From Streptomyces sp. NBC_00878 (GTDB lineage Bacteria; Actinomycetota; Actinomycetes; Streptomycetales; Streptomycetaceae): a stretch of DNA of 64,000 nucleotides. The notes under the pieces are model-generated. The model saw only the letters and a program-made list of their open reading frames with translations, searched no databases and had not been told where the DNA came from. The position numbers and the translations under genes were made by a program. The DNA lies in NCBI RefSeq assembly GCF_026341515.1, contig NZ_JAPEOK010000001.1, forward strand, positions 7,254,001 to 7,318,000, written 5' to 3'. Within the stretch, counting starts at the first letter, position 1; each line of letters starts with the position of its first letter. Shown piece by piece: positions 55,702-64,000 of the stretch.

Positions 55702-56804
55702 CAGGGCTCCCTGGGCGTCTTGGCCATGGCGGTGGCCTCCGGAACGGTGGTGACGGCCTGTGCGACCAGGTCACGTGTCGACTGACCGTCCTCCACAGGA
55801 TGGTGGCACCGAAACCGGTGCGCCGGACTCGACGCGCCCGCGAAGTCCGGCATCGACCCGGCGCAGACCGGGTCCGCCTTCCAGCAGCGGGTCCGGAAGG
55901 GACACCCGCTCGGCGGTCGTGTCGCCGACGGCACGGGGCCCACCAGCGGGATCGGGTCGATCGGGTCCAGGAGTCCCGGTGTCGCCGAGAAGAGGGCGCG
56001 GGTGTACGGGTGGCGCGAGCGGTCCGTCACCTCGTCGGCCGGGCACTCCTCGACGATCCGGCCGAGGTACATCGTGACGACCCGGTCGCTCATCCTCCGC
56101 ACGGTCTGGATGTCGTGGGAGACGAAGACCAGGGCGAGCCCCAGCCGCTCCTTCAGGTCGAGGAGGAGGTTGAGGATCTGGGCGCGCACCGACACGTCCA
56201 GCGCGCTCGTCGGCTCGTCCGCGACCACCAGGTCCGGATCGAGGGCCAACGCCCGTGCGATGGCGACCCGTTGGCGCTGACCGCCCGACAACTGTCCGGG
56301 CAGGCCGTCCGCCAGCGCCTTGGGGAGTCCGACCAGGGACATCAACTCCCGTACGCGGTCGTCGCGTTGCCGGGCCGTTCCGCGCCTGTGCACATCGAGG
56401 GGGTCGCGCAGGATCTGGCGTACCGTCAGCCGGCGGTTCAGGGCCGTCGACGGGTCCTGGAAGATCATGCCGGTGCCCGCGCCGACCGCGATCCGCCGTT
56501 CGGCCGGGGTCATCGTCCACAGGTCGCGGCCCCCGAAGGACACCGTCCCGTACGTCGGCCGCTGCACCCCCACCAGGACCTTGGCGAGCGTCGACTTGCC
56601 GCAGCCGGACTCCCCGACGACGCCCACCGTCTCGCCGGGCGCGATGGTGAGGTCGGCGCCGGTGAGGGCGTACACGCGGTCGCGCGCGAACAGACCGCCG
56701 GTGCGCGCCTTGTGGACGACGTGGGTGTCGGACAGCTCCACGAGCGGGCTCTCGGGACGGCTCTCGGGACCGCTCACTTCATGGCCATCGGCACGTCGGG
56801 TCAT
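55701..56804 (-). CDS. Oligopeptide-type ABC transporter ATPase (DppF/OppF-like)
   Basis: 367 aa. Walker A GESGCGKST, signature LSGGQRQRVAIARAL, Walker B LVVADEPTSALD and the C-terminal oligopeptide/dipeptide-transporter extension with the Cys motif CPFRTRCWKADPVC. It energises uptake by the adjacent permeases. It overlaps the gene before and after by one to four bases. Despite the name, relatives also carry nickel, sugars or sialic acid, so peptide specificity is not assured. Confidence 0.9.
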   Translation of the reverse strand: MTRRADGHEVSGPESRPESPLVELSDTHVVHKARTGGLFARDRVYALTGADLTIAPGETVGVVGESGCGKSTLAKVLVGVQRPTYGTVSFGGRDLWTMTPAERRIAVGAGTGMIFQDPSTALNRRLTVRQILRDPLDVHRRGTARQRDDRVRELMSLVGLPKALADGLPGQLSGGQRQRVAIARALALDPDLVVADEPTSALDVSVRAQILNLLLDLKERLGLALVFVSHDIQTVRRMSDRVVTMYLGRIVEECPADEVTDRSRHPYTRALFSATPGLLDPIDPIPLVGPVPSATRPPSGCPFRTRCWKADPVCAGSMPDFAGASSPAHRFRCHHPVEDGQSTRDLVAQAVTTVPEATAMAKTPREP

Positions 56805-58909
56805 CTCACGGCCTCGCTTCCGTCGGCTCCGGATGGCCCTGTTCCGGTCGGTCCGGTCGATCCGGTCAGTCCCGTTGACCCGGTCGAGCCCGTCAATCCC
56901 GTTGATCCGGCCGGCCCGGTCGAAGCCGTGGGCATGGGCATGGGCAGGGCGATCGCCGGGTGGTGGCAGGCGACCTCGTGGCGGCGCGGCGGGCCCGCCA
57001 GCCGGGGAGCCGTCGTGCGGCAGACGTCGGTCGCCATCGGGCAGCGGTCGGCGAACCGGCAGCCCGCCGGGAAGTCGGCGGGCGACGGTACGACTCCCTT
57101 GATCTGTGTCATCCGCTCGGCCGCCGACTCAAGCGACAGGACGCTGCCCAGCAGCCCGCGCGTGTAGTGGTGGGCGGGGAACTCGACGAGGTCCGCCGTC
57201 ACGCCCGACTCCACGATCTGGCCGCCGTACATCACCACCACCCGGTCGGTGACGTCCGCGATGAGCGCCAGGTCGTGCGAGACGAGGATCAGCGCGAAGT
57301 CCAGCTCGGCGCGCAGCCGCAGCAGCAGCTCTATGATCTGCGCCTGCACGGTGACGTCGAGGGCGGTCGTCGGTTCGTCGGCGACGATCAGCTTCGGGTC
57401 GCGGGAGAGCGCCATGGCGATGAGTACGCGCTGGCGCTGGCCGCCGGACAGTTCGTGCGGGTAGCTGCGCAGGGTGCGTTCCGGGTCCAGGCCGACCAGT
57501 TCGAGGAGTTCGGCGCCCGTGCGCGTGCCGCCCCTCCTCACAACTTGCTTGAGCTGGGCGCGGATTGTCATCGCCGGGTTGAGGGAGGACAGGGCGTCCT
57601 GGTAGATCATGGCCATCTCGTGGCCGAGGAGTCTGCGGCGTACGCGCATCGGCTCGCCCACCAACTGCCGCTGGTCGAACCGGACATGGCCGCGCACCCG
57701 GGTGCCCTTCGGCTCCAGGCCCATCACGGCGAGCGCGGTCAGCGACTTGCCGCAGCCCGACTCGCCCACCAGGCCCAGGACTTCACCGGGCTGTACGTCG
57801 AAACTGATGCCGTCGACGATGTCCACACCCCCGTGGCGGGCATCGAATCCGATGGCCAGGTTCTCCACGCTCAGCACCGGCCGGCCCTCGGGGAGAGGGC
57901 GCGCCCGGGCGCGCAGCCGCTGGGCCGCCTCCGTCAGTCCCGGCAGTTCAAGCACCTTGCCGCTGCCGGGCTCGGGAGCCTCAAGACGGTCTTCCTCCTC
58001 CTCGTGCGTTCCGACATCGCGGGCGGCCGGCGCGGCCCACGCGTCCGAGACGCCCTCGGAGAGGATGTTCAGCGAGAGCACGGTGAACAGCATCAGCAGA
58101 CCGGGGAAGACGGTCGCCCACCAGCCGCCGGTCAGCACCATGTTCTTGCCGTCCGCGATGACACTGCCCCAGGACGGGTCCGGCGGCCGCACCCCCGCGC
58201 CGATGAAGGACAGCGACGCCTCGAAGACGATCGCCTCGGCGACCTGCACCGTGCAGAACACGAGGACCGGAGCGGCACAGTTGATGGCCACGTGCCGCCA
58301 CACGATGTGCGGGGTACGCGCTCCTATGACCCGCTCGGCCGTCACATAGTCCTCGCCGTACTGGTCCATCACGTTGGCCCGTACGACCCGTGCCATCGGC
58401 GGCATGTAGAGGAACGCGATCGCGCCGATGAGGATCGGGATGCTGCCGCCGAACACCGCGACGAAGACGGCCGCGAGCGCGATGCCCGGGAAGGCCATCA
58501 CGATGTCGAGGCAGCGCATCAGCGTCTCGTCGACCGCCTTGCGCGAGGTCGCCGCGATGGCGCCGATGAGCGCGCCCACGACGAGCGCGAGCCCAGTCGC
58601 GCCGAGCCCGATGGCCAGCGACCAACGGGCCCCGTACATCAGCCTGCTGAGGATGTCGCGGCCCAGGCTGTCCTGCCCCATCCAGTGCTCGCCGGACGGC
58701 GCGCCCTCGCTGTGGCCGTTGTCGACCAGGGGCACCTGGTCGAGCGGGTCGTGCGGCGCGAGCAGCGGCGCGAGCAGGGCCGTGAGGACGACGATCCCGA
58801 TGACCACGACGGCGATCCGCGAGATCAACGGCAGGCGGGTGAAACCCCTGAGGCGGATGCCGGGCAGGGAGAGCTTCTCCGCCAGCCGCTTCCGGTACAT
58901 CAGCATCAT
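56801..58909 (-). CDS. Fused permease-ATPase (DppC-DppD-like) of an ABC transporter
   Basis: 702 aa. The N-terminal half (about 1-290) is a DppC-like permease with the EAA-type loop AERVIGARTPHIVWRHVAIN. The second half (about 345-650) is a DppD-like ATPase with GESGCGKSL, LSGGQRQRVLIA and LIVADEPTTALD. The two are normally separate proteins. The tail is a Gly/Ser/Thr/Pro repeat (STGLTGSTG-type, last 50 residues). The start overlaps the DppB-like gene and the stop overlaps the DppF-like gene. Confidence 0.9.
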   Translation of the reverse strand: MMLMYRKRLAEKLSLPGIRLRGFTRLPLISRIAVVVIGIVVLTALLAPLLAPHDPLDQVPLVDNGHSEGAPSGEHWMGQDSLGRDILSRLMYGARWSLAIGLGATGLALVVGALIGAIAATSRKAVDETLMRCLDIVMAFPGIALAAVFVAVFGGSIPILIGAIAFLYMPPMARVVRANVMDQYGEDYVTAERVIGARTPHIVWRHVAINCAAPVLVFCTVQVAEAIVFEASLSFIGAGVRPPDPSWGSVIADGKNMVLTGGWWATVFPGLLMLFTVLSLNILSEGVSDAWAAPAARDVGTHEEEEDRLEAPEPGSGKVLELPGLTEAAQRLRARARPLPEGRPVLSVENLAIGFDARHGGVDIVDGISFDVQPGEVLGLVGESGCGKSLTALAVMGLEPKGTRVRGHVRFDQRQLVGEPMRVRRRLLGHEMAMIYQDALSSLNPAMTIRAQLKQVVRRGGTRTGAELLELVGLDPERTLRSYPHELSGGQRQRVLIAMALSRDPKLIVADEPTTALDVTVQAQIIELLLRLRAELDFALILVSHDLALIADVTDRVVVMYGGQIVESGVTADLVEFPAHHYTRGLLGSVLSLESAAERMTQIKGVVPSPADFPAGCRFADRCPMATDVCRTTAPRLAGPPRRHEVACHHPAIALPMPMPTASTGPAGSTGLTGSTGSTGLTGSTGPTGTGPSGADGSEAVR

Positions 58910-59868
58910 GCTTCGGCACTCCTCAGGCGCGGGTTGACCAGCAGATAGAGGATGTCGATGACGAGGTTCACGATCACGAACCCGAAGGCGATCGTGAGCA
59001 CACCGCCCTGCACGACGGCCGGATCACCGTTCTTCACGGCGTCGATCATGAGCTTTCCCATCCCCGGCAGATTGAAGATCGTCTCGATGACGACCGCACC
59101 GCCGAGCAGATAACCGACCCGCAGCCCCAGCACGGTCAGCGGGTTCATCAGGGCGTTGCGCAGCACGTTCCGCCCGACCACGACCACCGGCGGCAGCCCG
59201 CTGCCGATCGCCGTCCGTACGTAGTCCTTGTCCAGCTCCTCCACCACGGCCGTCCGGACGATCCGGGTGAGCTGCGCCGCGACCGGCAGCGAGAGCGCCA
59301 GCGCGGGCAGCGTCATCGTCTTCAGCCACCCGGTGAAGGAGTCGGCGGGATTGACGTATCCGCTGGTCGGGAACCAGCCCAGGTCCACGGCCAGGTACTG
59401 GATCATCAGCAGCGCCAGCCAGAAGCCGGGCGCCGCGACACCTGTCAGCGAGACGACCCGGATCAGCTGGTCCGGGAACCGGTCCCGGTAGATCGCCGCC
59501 GTGACCCCGCCGATCAGCGAGAGCACGACCGCGATACCGAGGCCCAGGAAGGTCAGCTGCATGGTGAGCGGCAGCGCGGTGGTGACCTGGTCGACGACCG
59601 GCGCCCGCGTCAGCGCGCTGACGCCCATGTCACCCCGGATCAGGTCCCCGACGAAGCCGAAGTACCGCACCGGGAACGGATCCAGCAGCCCGTTGCGCTC
59701 CCGGAAGTCGTGCAGCTGCTGCTCGGTCGGGTTCGCGCCCTGGAAGTACGCGGACGCCGGATCACTGTCCGAGAATCGCATCACGACGAACACAAACAGA
59801 ATGATCCCGAGCATCAACGGCACGAGCAGGGCGACACGACGGACCAGAATTCTGACGATCGCGACCAC
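58906..59868 (-). CDS. ABC transporter permease (DppB-like)
   Basis: 320 aa, six predicted membrane segments. The family hallmarks are LVPLMLGIILFVFVVMRFS at the N-terminus, the EAA loop (YVRTAIGSGLPPVVVVGRNVLRNAL) and IETIFNLPGMGKLMIDAV. It forms the translocation pore with the permease half of the fused downstream protein. It lies 27 bp after the binding-protein gene, in the same operon. Confidence 0.92.
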   Translation of the reverse strand: MVAIVRILVRRVALLVPLMLGIILFVFVVMRFSDSDPASAYFQGANPTEQQLHDFRERNGLLDPFPVRYFGFVGDLIRGDMGVSALTRAPVVDQVTTALPLTMQLTFLGLGIAVVLSLIGGVTAAIYRDRFPDQLIRVVSLTGVAAPGFWLALLMIQYLAVDLGWFPTSGYVNPADSFTGWLKTMTLPALALSLPVAAQLTRIVRTAVVEELDKDYVRTAIGSGLPPVVVVGRNVLRNALMNPLTVLGLRVGYLLGGAVVIETIFNLPGMGKLMIDAVKNGDPAVVQGGVLTIAFGFVIVNLVIDILYLLVNPRLRSAEA

Positions 59869-59895
59869 GGGTGGTTCTCTCCTCGCCGTTTCGGA

Positions 59896-61524
59896 CTAGA
59901 CCCACTTCGCCTGGAGAACGTTTATCCCCGGATACGGCTGAGGTCGAATACCCGAAAGGTCCTTGGAATCCCACGCGGTGATCAGCTCATTGTGAACGAC
60001 CGGATAGATCACGGCGTTCTCCGCGACGATGTCGATGTACTCCTGTGTCATCGTCTTCTTCTTCTCGACGTCCGGCTCCTGCGTGGCCTGATCCATCCGC
60101 TTGAACAGATCCTTCGCCACGGAGTTGGTCTCCCAGCGCGCATACCGCATCCAGGTGTTCCCGGGCCCGTAGTTGTAATGCATGATCAGATCCGCGTCGA
60201 GACCGAACTGATTCGGATTCGAGGCAGCAGCGACGACCTGGAAATCCTTCTTCTGGTCGAGCTTCGTGAACAGCGCGGCGGTTTCCTGCGGTTCGAGGGT
60301 CGTCTTGACGCCGATCGCGTCCCACGACGCCTTGATGGTCGGCAGACAGTCCACGATCCAGCTCACGTTGACCGCCATCAGAGTGACCGTGAGCCCGCTG
60401 ACCCCGGCCTCCTTCAGGAGCGCCTTGGCCTTGTCCGGGTCGTAGTCGTAGACGGCTTTCGCCTTCCGATACGTCGGATTCCCCTCGTTGAGATACGACG
60501 ACGCCGCCCTTCCGTGACCGCGCAGCGCGGCCTGGATCATCTTCTCCTTGTCGATGGCGTAGTGCAGCGCCTGCCGCACCCTTACGTCGTCGAAGGGTTT
60601 GTGGTCGGTGTTGAAGAGGAGAAAGATGTGGTTCATGCCCGCCCCGCCCTCGACCTTCAGTCCGCCCTTCTCCAGCTGGGAGATATTGGCGTACGGAATG
60701 TTGTCGGAGATCTGCGCGCCCGCGCTCGAACCCGAGATCTTCGCGACGCGCGGCGCGGCGTCCACGATCGTCAGCCAGTTCATCTTCTTGAAGGCGGCCT
60801 TGCGCGGTCCGTTGTAGGCCGCGTACGCCTCGAAGGTCGTGTTGGACTTTGGGTGGTGAGCGGCCTGCCGGTACGGTCCGGAGCCGATCGCCTTTCCCGT
60901 CGTCGCCTCGTCCAGCGCACCCGCCTTCGAGAACACGTGCTTCGGCATGATCTTCGCGAGGGTGAGCCGCTGGGCCCCGTCCGGGAAGGGGAACTTGAGA
61001 ATGAGTTCCACCGACTTCTCGTCGACCTTCTTCACCTCCTTCAGCCAGGACGCGAAGAAGTTCTTGGCGAGCGTCGTCGTCTTCGGATCCAGTACGCGCT
61101 CATAGGTGAAGACCACGTCGTCGGCGGTGACGGGCTGCCCGTCGTGCCACTTCGCGCCCTCCCGCAAAGTGAACTTCCACGTCGTCGCCCGGAGATCCGC
61201 CGGAATCGCCGTCGCGAGCGCCGCGTACGGCTCACGGCTGATCGGGTCGGTGTCCAGGAGCCCCTCGTAGATGTGGTGGTTGCCGGCCATCGCGAAGGCC
61301 GAGGCCGTCATCAGCGGGTCCCAGCTCTGGTCGTTGCCGTAGCCGATCACCGCGGTGAGCGTCCGGTCGGCGCCCTCGCCCCCACCGCCCGTCTCGTTCG
61401 TGGACTCCGGCCCCGACGAACAGGCGGAGAGCGTCGAACTGATCGCGGCGGCGGCGCCCAGCGCGCCGGAGTACTTCAGGAACGACCGGCGGTGCAGCGC
61501 CGGTGCAGGGGTCGCGTCGCGCAC
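59896..61524 (-). CDS. Extracellular solute-binding protein (SBP_bac_5), Tat-type lipoprotein
   Basis: 542 aa. The N-terminus has a twin-arginine motif (HRRSFLKYSG) and a lipobox LSAC, so a Tat-exported lipoprotein is predicted. The mature SBP_bac_5 domain shows GREGAKWHDGQPVTADDVVFTYERV-like family motifs, read as separate segments WHDGQPVTADDV and LHYAIDKEKMI. It captures substrate for the downstream permease genes. First gene of the operon; an imperfect palindrome lies 26-44 bp upstream of its ATG. Its ligand is unknown; a sialic acid or short peptide are the leading options. Confidence 0.9.
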   Translation of the reverse strand: MRDATPAPALHRRSFLKYSGALGAAAAISSTLSACSSGPESTNETGGGGEGADRTLTAVIGYGNDQSWDPLMTASAFAMAGNHHIYEGLLDTDPISREPYAALATAIPADLRATTWKFTLREGAKWHDGQPVTADDVVFTYERVLDPKTTTLAKNFFASWLKEVKKVDEKSVELILKFPFPDGAQRLTLAKIMPKHVFSKAGALDEATTGKAIGSGPYRQAAHHPKSNTTFEAYAAYNGPRKAAFKKMNWLTIVDAAPRVAKISGSSAGAQISDNIPYANISQLEKGGLKVEGGAGMNHIFLLFNTDHKPFDDVRVRQALHYAIDKEKMIQAALRGHGRAASSYLNEGNPTYRKAKAVYDYDPDKAKALLKEAGVSGLTVTLMAVNVSWIVDCLPTIKASWDAIGVKTTLEPQETAALFTKLDQKKDFQVVAAASNPNQFGLDADLIMHYNYGPGNTWMRYARWETNSVAKDLFKRMDQATQEPDVEKKKTMTQEYIDIVAENAVIYPVVHNELITAWDSKDLSGIRPQPYPGINVLQAKWV

Positions 61525-61549
61525 GGTTCCTCCAGCAAGGGGTGGGAGA

Positions 61550-61568
61550 TACGACGTCCTACGTCATA
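61550..61568 (-). promoter_or_regulatory. Imperfect palindrome upstream of the binding-protein gene
   Basis: TACGACGT-CCT-ACGTCATA, one mismatch between the arms, 26-44 bp upstream of the transporter operon's first ATG. Candidate operator for the divergent GntR regulator or another dimeric repressor. Confidence 0.5.
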
Positions 61569-61682
61569 GGTGCAGCGTGACCATAAGAGGGGGCGTGGGG
61601 ACGGTCAAGGGAACGCGCACGAATGCCGTTTCTTCCAGAGGTGCGACCAATGTCGCCCTGAAACGCGCCGAGTTGACGGATG

Positions 61683-61699
61683 GTCAATCACTGATTGAC
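61683..61699. promoter_or_regulatory. Perfect 17-bp palindrome in the divergent regulator promoter
   Basis: GTCAATCA-C-TGATTGAC, perfect arms, 57 bp upstream of the chosen gntR start and 158 bp from the transporter start. It is AT-richer than its surroundings, as operators often are in this genome. Likely binding site of the FadR-type regulator. Confidence 0.65.
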
Positions 61700-61756
61700 G
61701 GCCGATCCTGTCTGGAGGTGGGACGTGGGATGTCCAGCGCGCGTACGATGCGGCGC

Positions 61757-62629
61757 ATGTCTGAGCGGCGCGTGTCCGACGACCCGAGGAACGACAGCCC
61801 GAGCAATGACGGCCCGAGCAGCGACGGCCGACCCAAGGACGACGGGCCGAGCAATGACGGCCGACCCAAGGATGACGGGCCCGGGAGCGCCGGCCCCCGG
61901 AACTCCTTCCCCCGGGCGCGCTCGGTCCGTGAGCCGCGGGTGAGCAGCCAGATCCAGCGCGAGGTCATGCAGCTGATCCTCGACCGCAGACTCCGGGCCG
62001 GCGCGCCCCTGCCCACCGAGGCCGAACTGATGGAGTCCCTCGGCGTCAGCCGCAACTCCGTCCGCGAGGCCCTCAAGGCACTCCAGGCCCTCGACATCGT
62101 GGAGATCAGACACGGCTACGGCACCTACGTCGGTGAGGCGTCACTGACCCCGCTCGTCAACGGCCTGACCTTCCGCACGCTGGCCCAACAGGGCGACGAC
62201 ACGGGCGCGTTGGCCGAGATACTCCAGATCCGGGAGGTCCTGGAGGAGGGGCTCGTCCGGCGGGTCGTGGGCAGGCTCTCGGACGCGGAGCTGGCTCGGC
62301 TGGAGGCCGTGGTGGAACGGATGGAGGAGGCGGGTGCGGCGGGACATCCGTTCCCCGAACTCGACCGGGAATTCCACGAGTTGCTGTACGCGCCACTCGG
62401 AAACGCCCTGGTGCCCCAGCTGTTGGGCGCCTTCTGGGCCGTGTTCCGGCGGGTGGCAGGCGTGCGGGGCTGGACGGACGATCCGACGCCCCATGTCACG
62501 GTCCGCCGGCATCGTGACATCGTGGTCGCCCTGAGGGCGGGAGACGTGGAGGGGGCGCAGAAGGCGATGGCGGATCATTTCCGGGGGATCGAGGCGAGGG
62601 CCGCGCAGGAGTCACGGGGGGTCGGATGA
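61757..62629 (+). CDS. GntR-family transcriptional regulator (FadR subfamily)
   Basis: 290 aa. The winged helix (PTEAELMESLGVSRNSVREALKALQALDIV, about residues 85-125) is followed by an FCD ligand domain with the metal-ligand pattern of Asp/His residues (ELDREFHELLY; HRDIVVALRAGD). The first 50 residues are a repeat of SNDGPSSDGRPKDDGP-type units. The start is uncertain: ATG 61757 (MSERRV) lies 7 bp after a TACGAT sequence, hinting at a leaderless transcript; ATG 61730 and ATG 61748 are alternatives. It is divergent from the transporter operon and probably controls it. Its stop overlaps the following gene's ATG. Confidence 0.88.
   Translation: MSERRVSDDPRNDSPSNDGPSSDGRPKDDGPSNDGRPKDDGPGSAGPRNSFPRARSVREPRVSSQIQREVMQLILDRRLRAGAPLPTEAELMESLGVSRNSVREALKALQALDIVEIRHGYGTYVGEASLTPLVNGLTFRTLAQQGDDTGALAEILQIREVLEEGLVRRVVGRLSDAELARLEAVVERMEEAGAAGHPFPELDREFHELLYAPLGNALVPQLLGAFWAVFRRVAGVRGWTDDPTPHVTVRRHRDIVVALRAGDVEGAQKAMADHFRGIEARAAQESRGVG
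61790..61895. repeat. In-frame repeats at the N-terminus of the GntR regulator
   Basis: Units of about 33 bp, of the form GACGGCCGACCCAAGGA followed by CGACGGGCCGAG, occur about two and a half times at 61790-61895. They encode SNDGRPKDDGP-type blocks ahead of the DNA-binding domain and keep frame. Confidence 0.75.
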
Positions 62630-63108
62630 CGGGGGACGACGGGGGTCGGATGACCGACGGCTGGGACGAGCGGGCGGCCGGTGTGCTGCGGCTGCCGTCC
62701 GGGCGGCTGGTACGGGGCCGGGGGCTGCGGCACGGGCTCGACCCCTCGGCGGTCCGGCCGACGTACGGCGTCTATCTCCTCGGCAAGCGACCGCCCGAAG
62801 TCCCTTGGGAGACACGGTGGTTGAGGTGGCCGGACTTCTGGCTGCCCCGGGACAGGGCGGACGCGCGGAAGGTCCTGACGGAGACCTGGGAGCGGGCCGC
62901 GGATCCCGACGAGCGCGTCGAGGTCGCCTGCGGAGGCGGCCGGGGCCGGACCGGCACGGCACTGGCGTGCCTCGCCGTCCTGGACGGCGTACCGCCGGAC
63001 GAGGCCGTGGAGTTCGTACGACGGAACTACGACCGCCACGCCGTCGAGACGCCGTGGCAGCGGACATACGTACGCCGGTTCGAGGGGGGAGCGGGGCCCG
63101 GTTCGTGA
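62626..63108 (+). CDS. Protein-tyrosine phosphatase-like protein
   Basis: 160 aa. It carries the C-x5-R active-site signature (CGGGRGRTG) followed by LACLAVLDGVPPDEAVEFVRRNYD, characteristic of dual-specificity/tyrosine phosphatases. The canonical His before the Cys is replaced by Ala (VACGGG), and the N-terminal part is atypical, so a phosphoprotein substrate is uncertain. ATG 62626 overlaps the GntR stop by four bases; ATG 62650 (MTDGWDER) is an alternative. Confidence 0.8.
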   Translation: MTGDDGGRMTDGWDERAAGVLRLPSGRLVRGRGLRHGLDPSAVRPTYGVYLLGKRPPEVPWETRWLRWPDFWLPRDRADARKVLTETWERAADPDERVEVACGGGRGRTGTALACLAVLDGVPPDEAVEFVRRNYDRHAVETPWQRTYVRRFEGGAGPGS

Positions 63109-63221
63109 CGTAGCCGGTCCCCTTGGCGAGCCCTTCCGGCGCCCGCCGCTCATCCCTTGGTCGGGGTGCCGTAGACCATCGGCCGACAGCCGGAACTGCC
63201 CCGGGTCGACAGACTGACGGC

Positions 63222-64000
63222 ATGGAGAACACGGGGCGGAACCAGGGGCGGAACACAGCGAAGAACCAGGGGCAGAGCGCCGGGATCAGCAGGGCGCGGT
63301 TCATGGCGGCGGCGGTCGCCGGGGTCGGTGCGGCGGCGGGTCTGCCGGCCGGAGGGGCGTCGGCGTCCCCGGCTCAGCCCTCGTCCCAGCCGCCGTCCCC
63401 GTCCCCGTCCGGGTCGCTTCGAAGTGCGGCCGGAACCCCGCGCGGGCTCACCCACCGCGGTGTCGTCTACACCATCGGGGCCGGGGAGACGCCGGGCACG
63501 GCGTGGAGCGAGCGGCGGATGCGGGGCGACATCCGGGCGATCGCGGACGACCTGCACGCCGACACCGTCGAGGTCACCGGGGACGGGGTCGAGCGGCTGA
63601 ACGCCACGGCGAGCGAGGTCGCCGAGCGCGGGCTGCACGTCTGGCTGCAGCCGACGCTGGGGGACGTGCCGGAGCGGGAGATCCTGGAGCATCTGGTGGA
63701 GGCGGGGCGGCACGGGGAGCGGCTCCGGAAGCAGGGCGCCAAGGTCACCCTCGCCGTGGGCTGCGAGTTCTGGCTGTTCGTGCCGGGGATCGTGCCCGGG
63801 GCCGACGTCTCCGAGCGGATCGACAACCTGCAGAAGGGCAACTTCGATGTCGTGGAGATGCAGAAGAGGCTGGCCAGGTTCACCGCGAAGGCGGCGGCGG
63901 TCGGGCGGTCCGTGTTCCGCGGCAAGCTGAGCTACGCAGCCATGCAGGACCCGACCTTCGAGAACGTCGACTGGAACCTCTTCGACATCGTGGGCATCGA
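63222..64000 (+). CDS. Exported TIM-barrel-like protein, partial at window end
   Basis: At least 259 residues, running off the window. The N-terminus has a polar stretch with SRARFMAAAVAGVGAAAG, then an Ala-rich cut region (GGASASPA), consistent with an exported protein with an atypical (single-Arg) twin-arginine-like signal. A Pro/Ser linker follows, then a domain with THRGVVYTIGAGETPG, DLHADTVEVTGDGVER and VGCEFWLFVPG. Related Streptomyces proteins have been labelled abortive phage infection proteins, but the sequence looks like a glycosidase-type TIM barrel; the label should not be taken as function. The 3' end and catalytic residues are beyond the window. Confidence 0.65.
   Translation, partial: MENTGRNQGRNTAKNQGQSAGISRARFMAAAVAGVGAAAGLPAGGASASPAQPSSQPPSPSPSGSLRSAAGTPRGLTHRGVVYTIGAGETPGTAWSERRMRGDIRAIADDLHADTVEVTGDGVERLNATASEVAERGLHVWLQPTLGDVPEREILEHLVEAGRHGERLRKQGAKVTLAVGCEFWLFVPGIVPGADVSERIDNLQKGNFDVVEMQKRLARFTAKAAAVGRSVFRGKLSYAAMQDPTFENVDWNLFDIVGI

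Noticed and set aside
63222..64000. Abortive-infection phage defence gene
   Set aside because: The label exists for relatives, but nothing readable here supports a defence function; the protein looks exported with a TIM-barrel-like domain.

Overview
The window is very GC-rich, with strong third-position GC, GTG/TTG starts, dense short operons and long spurious antisense reading frames. Gene content and order (hemW-hrcA-dnaJ, rsmE, tricorn protease, HIT, rnz, phoH-ybeY-CNNM/CBS, era, leuA) are those of a Streptomyces chromosome or a close relative. No rRNA, tRNA or CRISPR array was recognised.

Region 1 (1-23 kb) is mostly core. It holds a SpoIIE-type phosphatase with an ATPase domain, hemW, convergent DUF3097 and MBL-fold genes, the CIRCE-controlled hrcA-dnaJ pair, nitronate monooxygenase and rsmE, a lipoprotein, a tricorn protease, HIT, rnz, an adenine deaminase-type enzyme and a PfkB kinase. 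It ends with a tightly coupled phoH-ybeY-CNNM/CBS-YjbR run. phoH carries a 360-residue in-frame intein with a LAGLIDADG-type homing endonuclease, and its residues fit the class 3 (W-C-T) splicing type. Composite palindromic repeats follow several genes.

Region 2 (23-36 kb) is mixed. A secreted protein, a WxL-domain protein and a DUF916 (WxL-interacting) membrane protein form a surface locus. The DUF916 gene overlaps tail-to-tail an orphan PII gene, and an IS200/IS605-type element with an intact tnpB sits immediately upstream of the PII ribosome-binding site. Then come era, a sugar transporter/beta-glucosidase pair, an emfourin inhibitor next to its M4 protease, and leuA with a Leu-rich leader peptide and attenuator-like hairpins.

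Region 3 (36-49.5 kb) is the most unusual part: a two-armed conflict or signalling island. The plus arm encodes a caspase-like protease with an effector-associated domain, a 59-aa peptide with an FxSxx-COOH-like leader but a different C-terminus, and a HExxH peptide-modification protein overlapping the peptide stop codon. The minus arm encodes an alpha/beta-hydrolase, a VMAP-like protein, a MoxR AAA+ ATPase and a 1507-aa protein with a vWA-like N-terminus, an NB-ARC NTPase and TPRs. The arms converge on one strong bidirectional terminator. I infer a VMAP-MoxR-vWA sensing module with a caspase effector, joined to a RiPP-like peptide system lacking the usual radical SAM enzyme.

Region 4 (49.7-64 kb) has an MMPL transporter with a two-component pair, then a peptide-type ABC transporter, a DHDPS/NanA-family lyase, a sialidase remnant and a divergent FadR-type GntR regulator with two palindromes in the shared promoter. 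This looks like a sialic-acid (or similar 2-oxo acid) uptake locus. A tyrosine phosphatase-like gene and a truncated exported protein end the window.

In-frame minisatellites recur in unrelated proteins across the window, and two 12-bp repeat arrays start exactly at stop codons.
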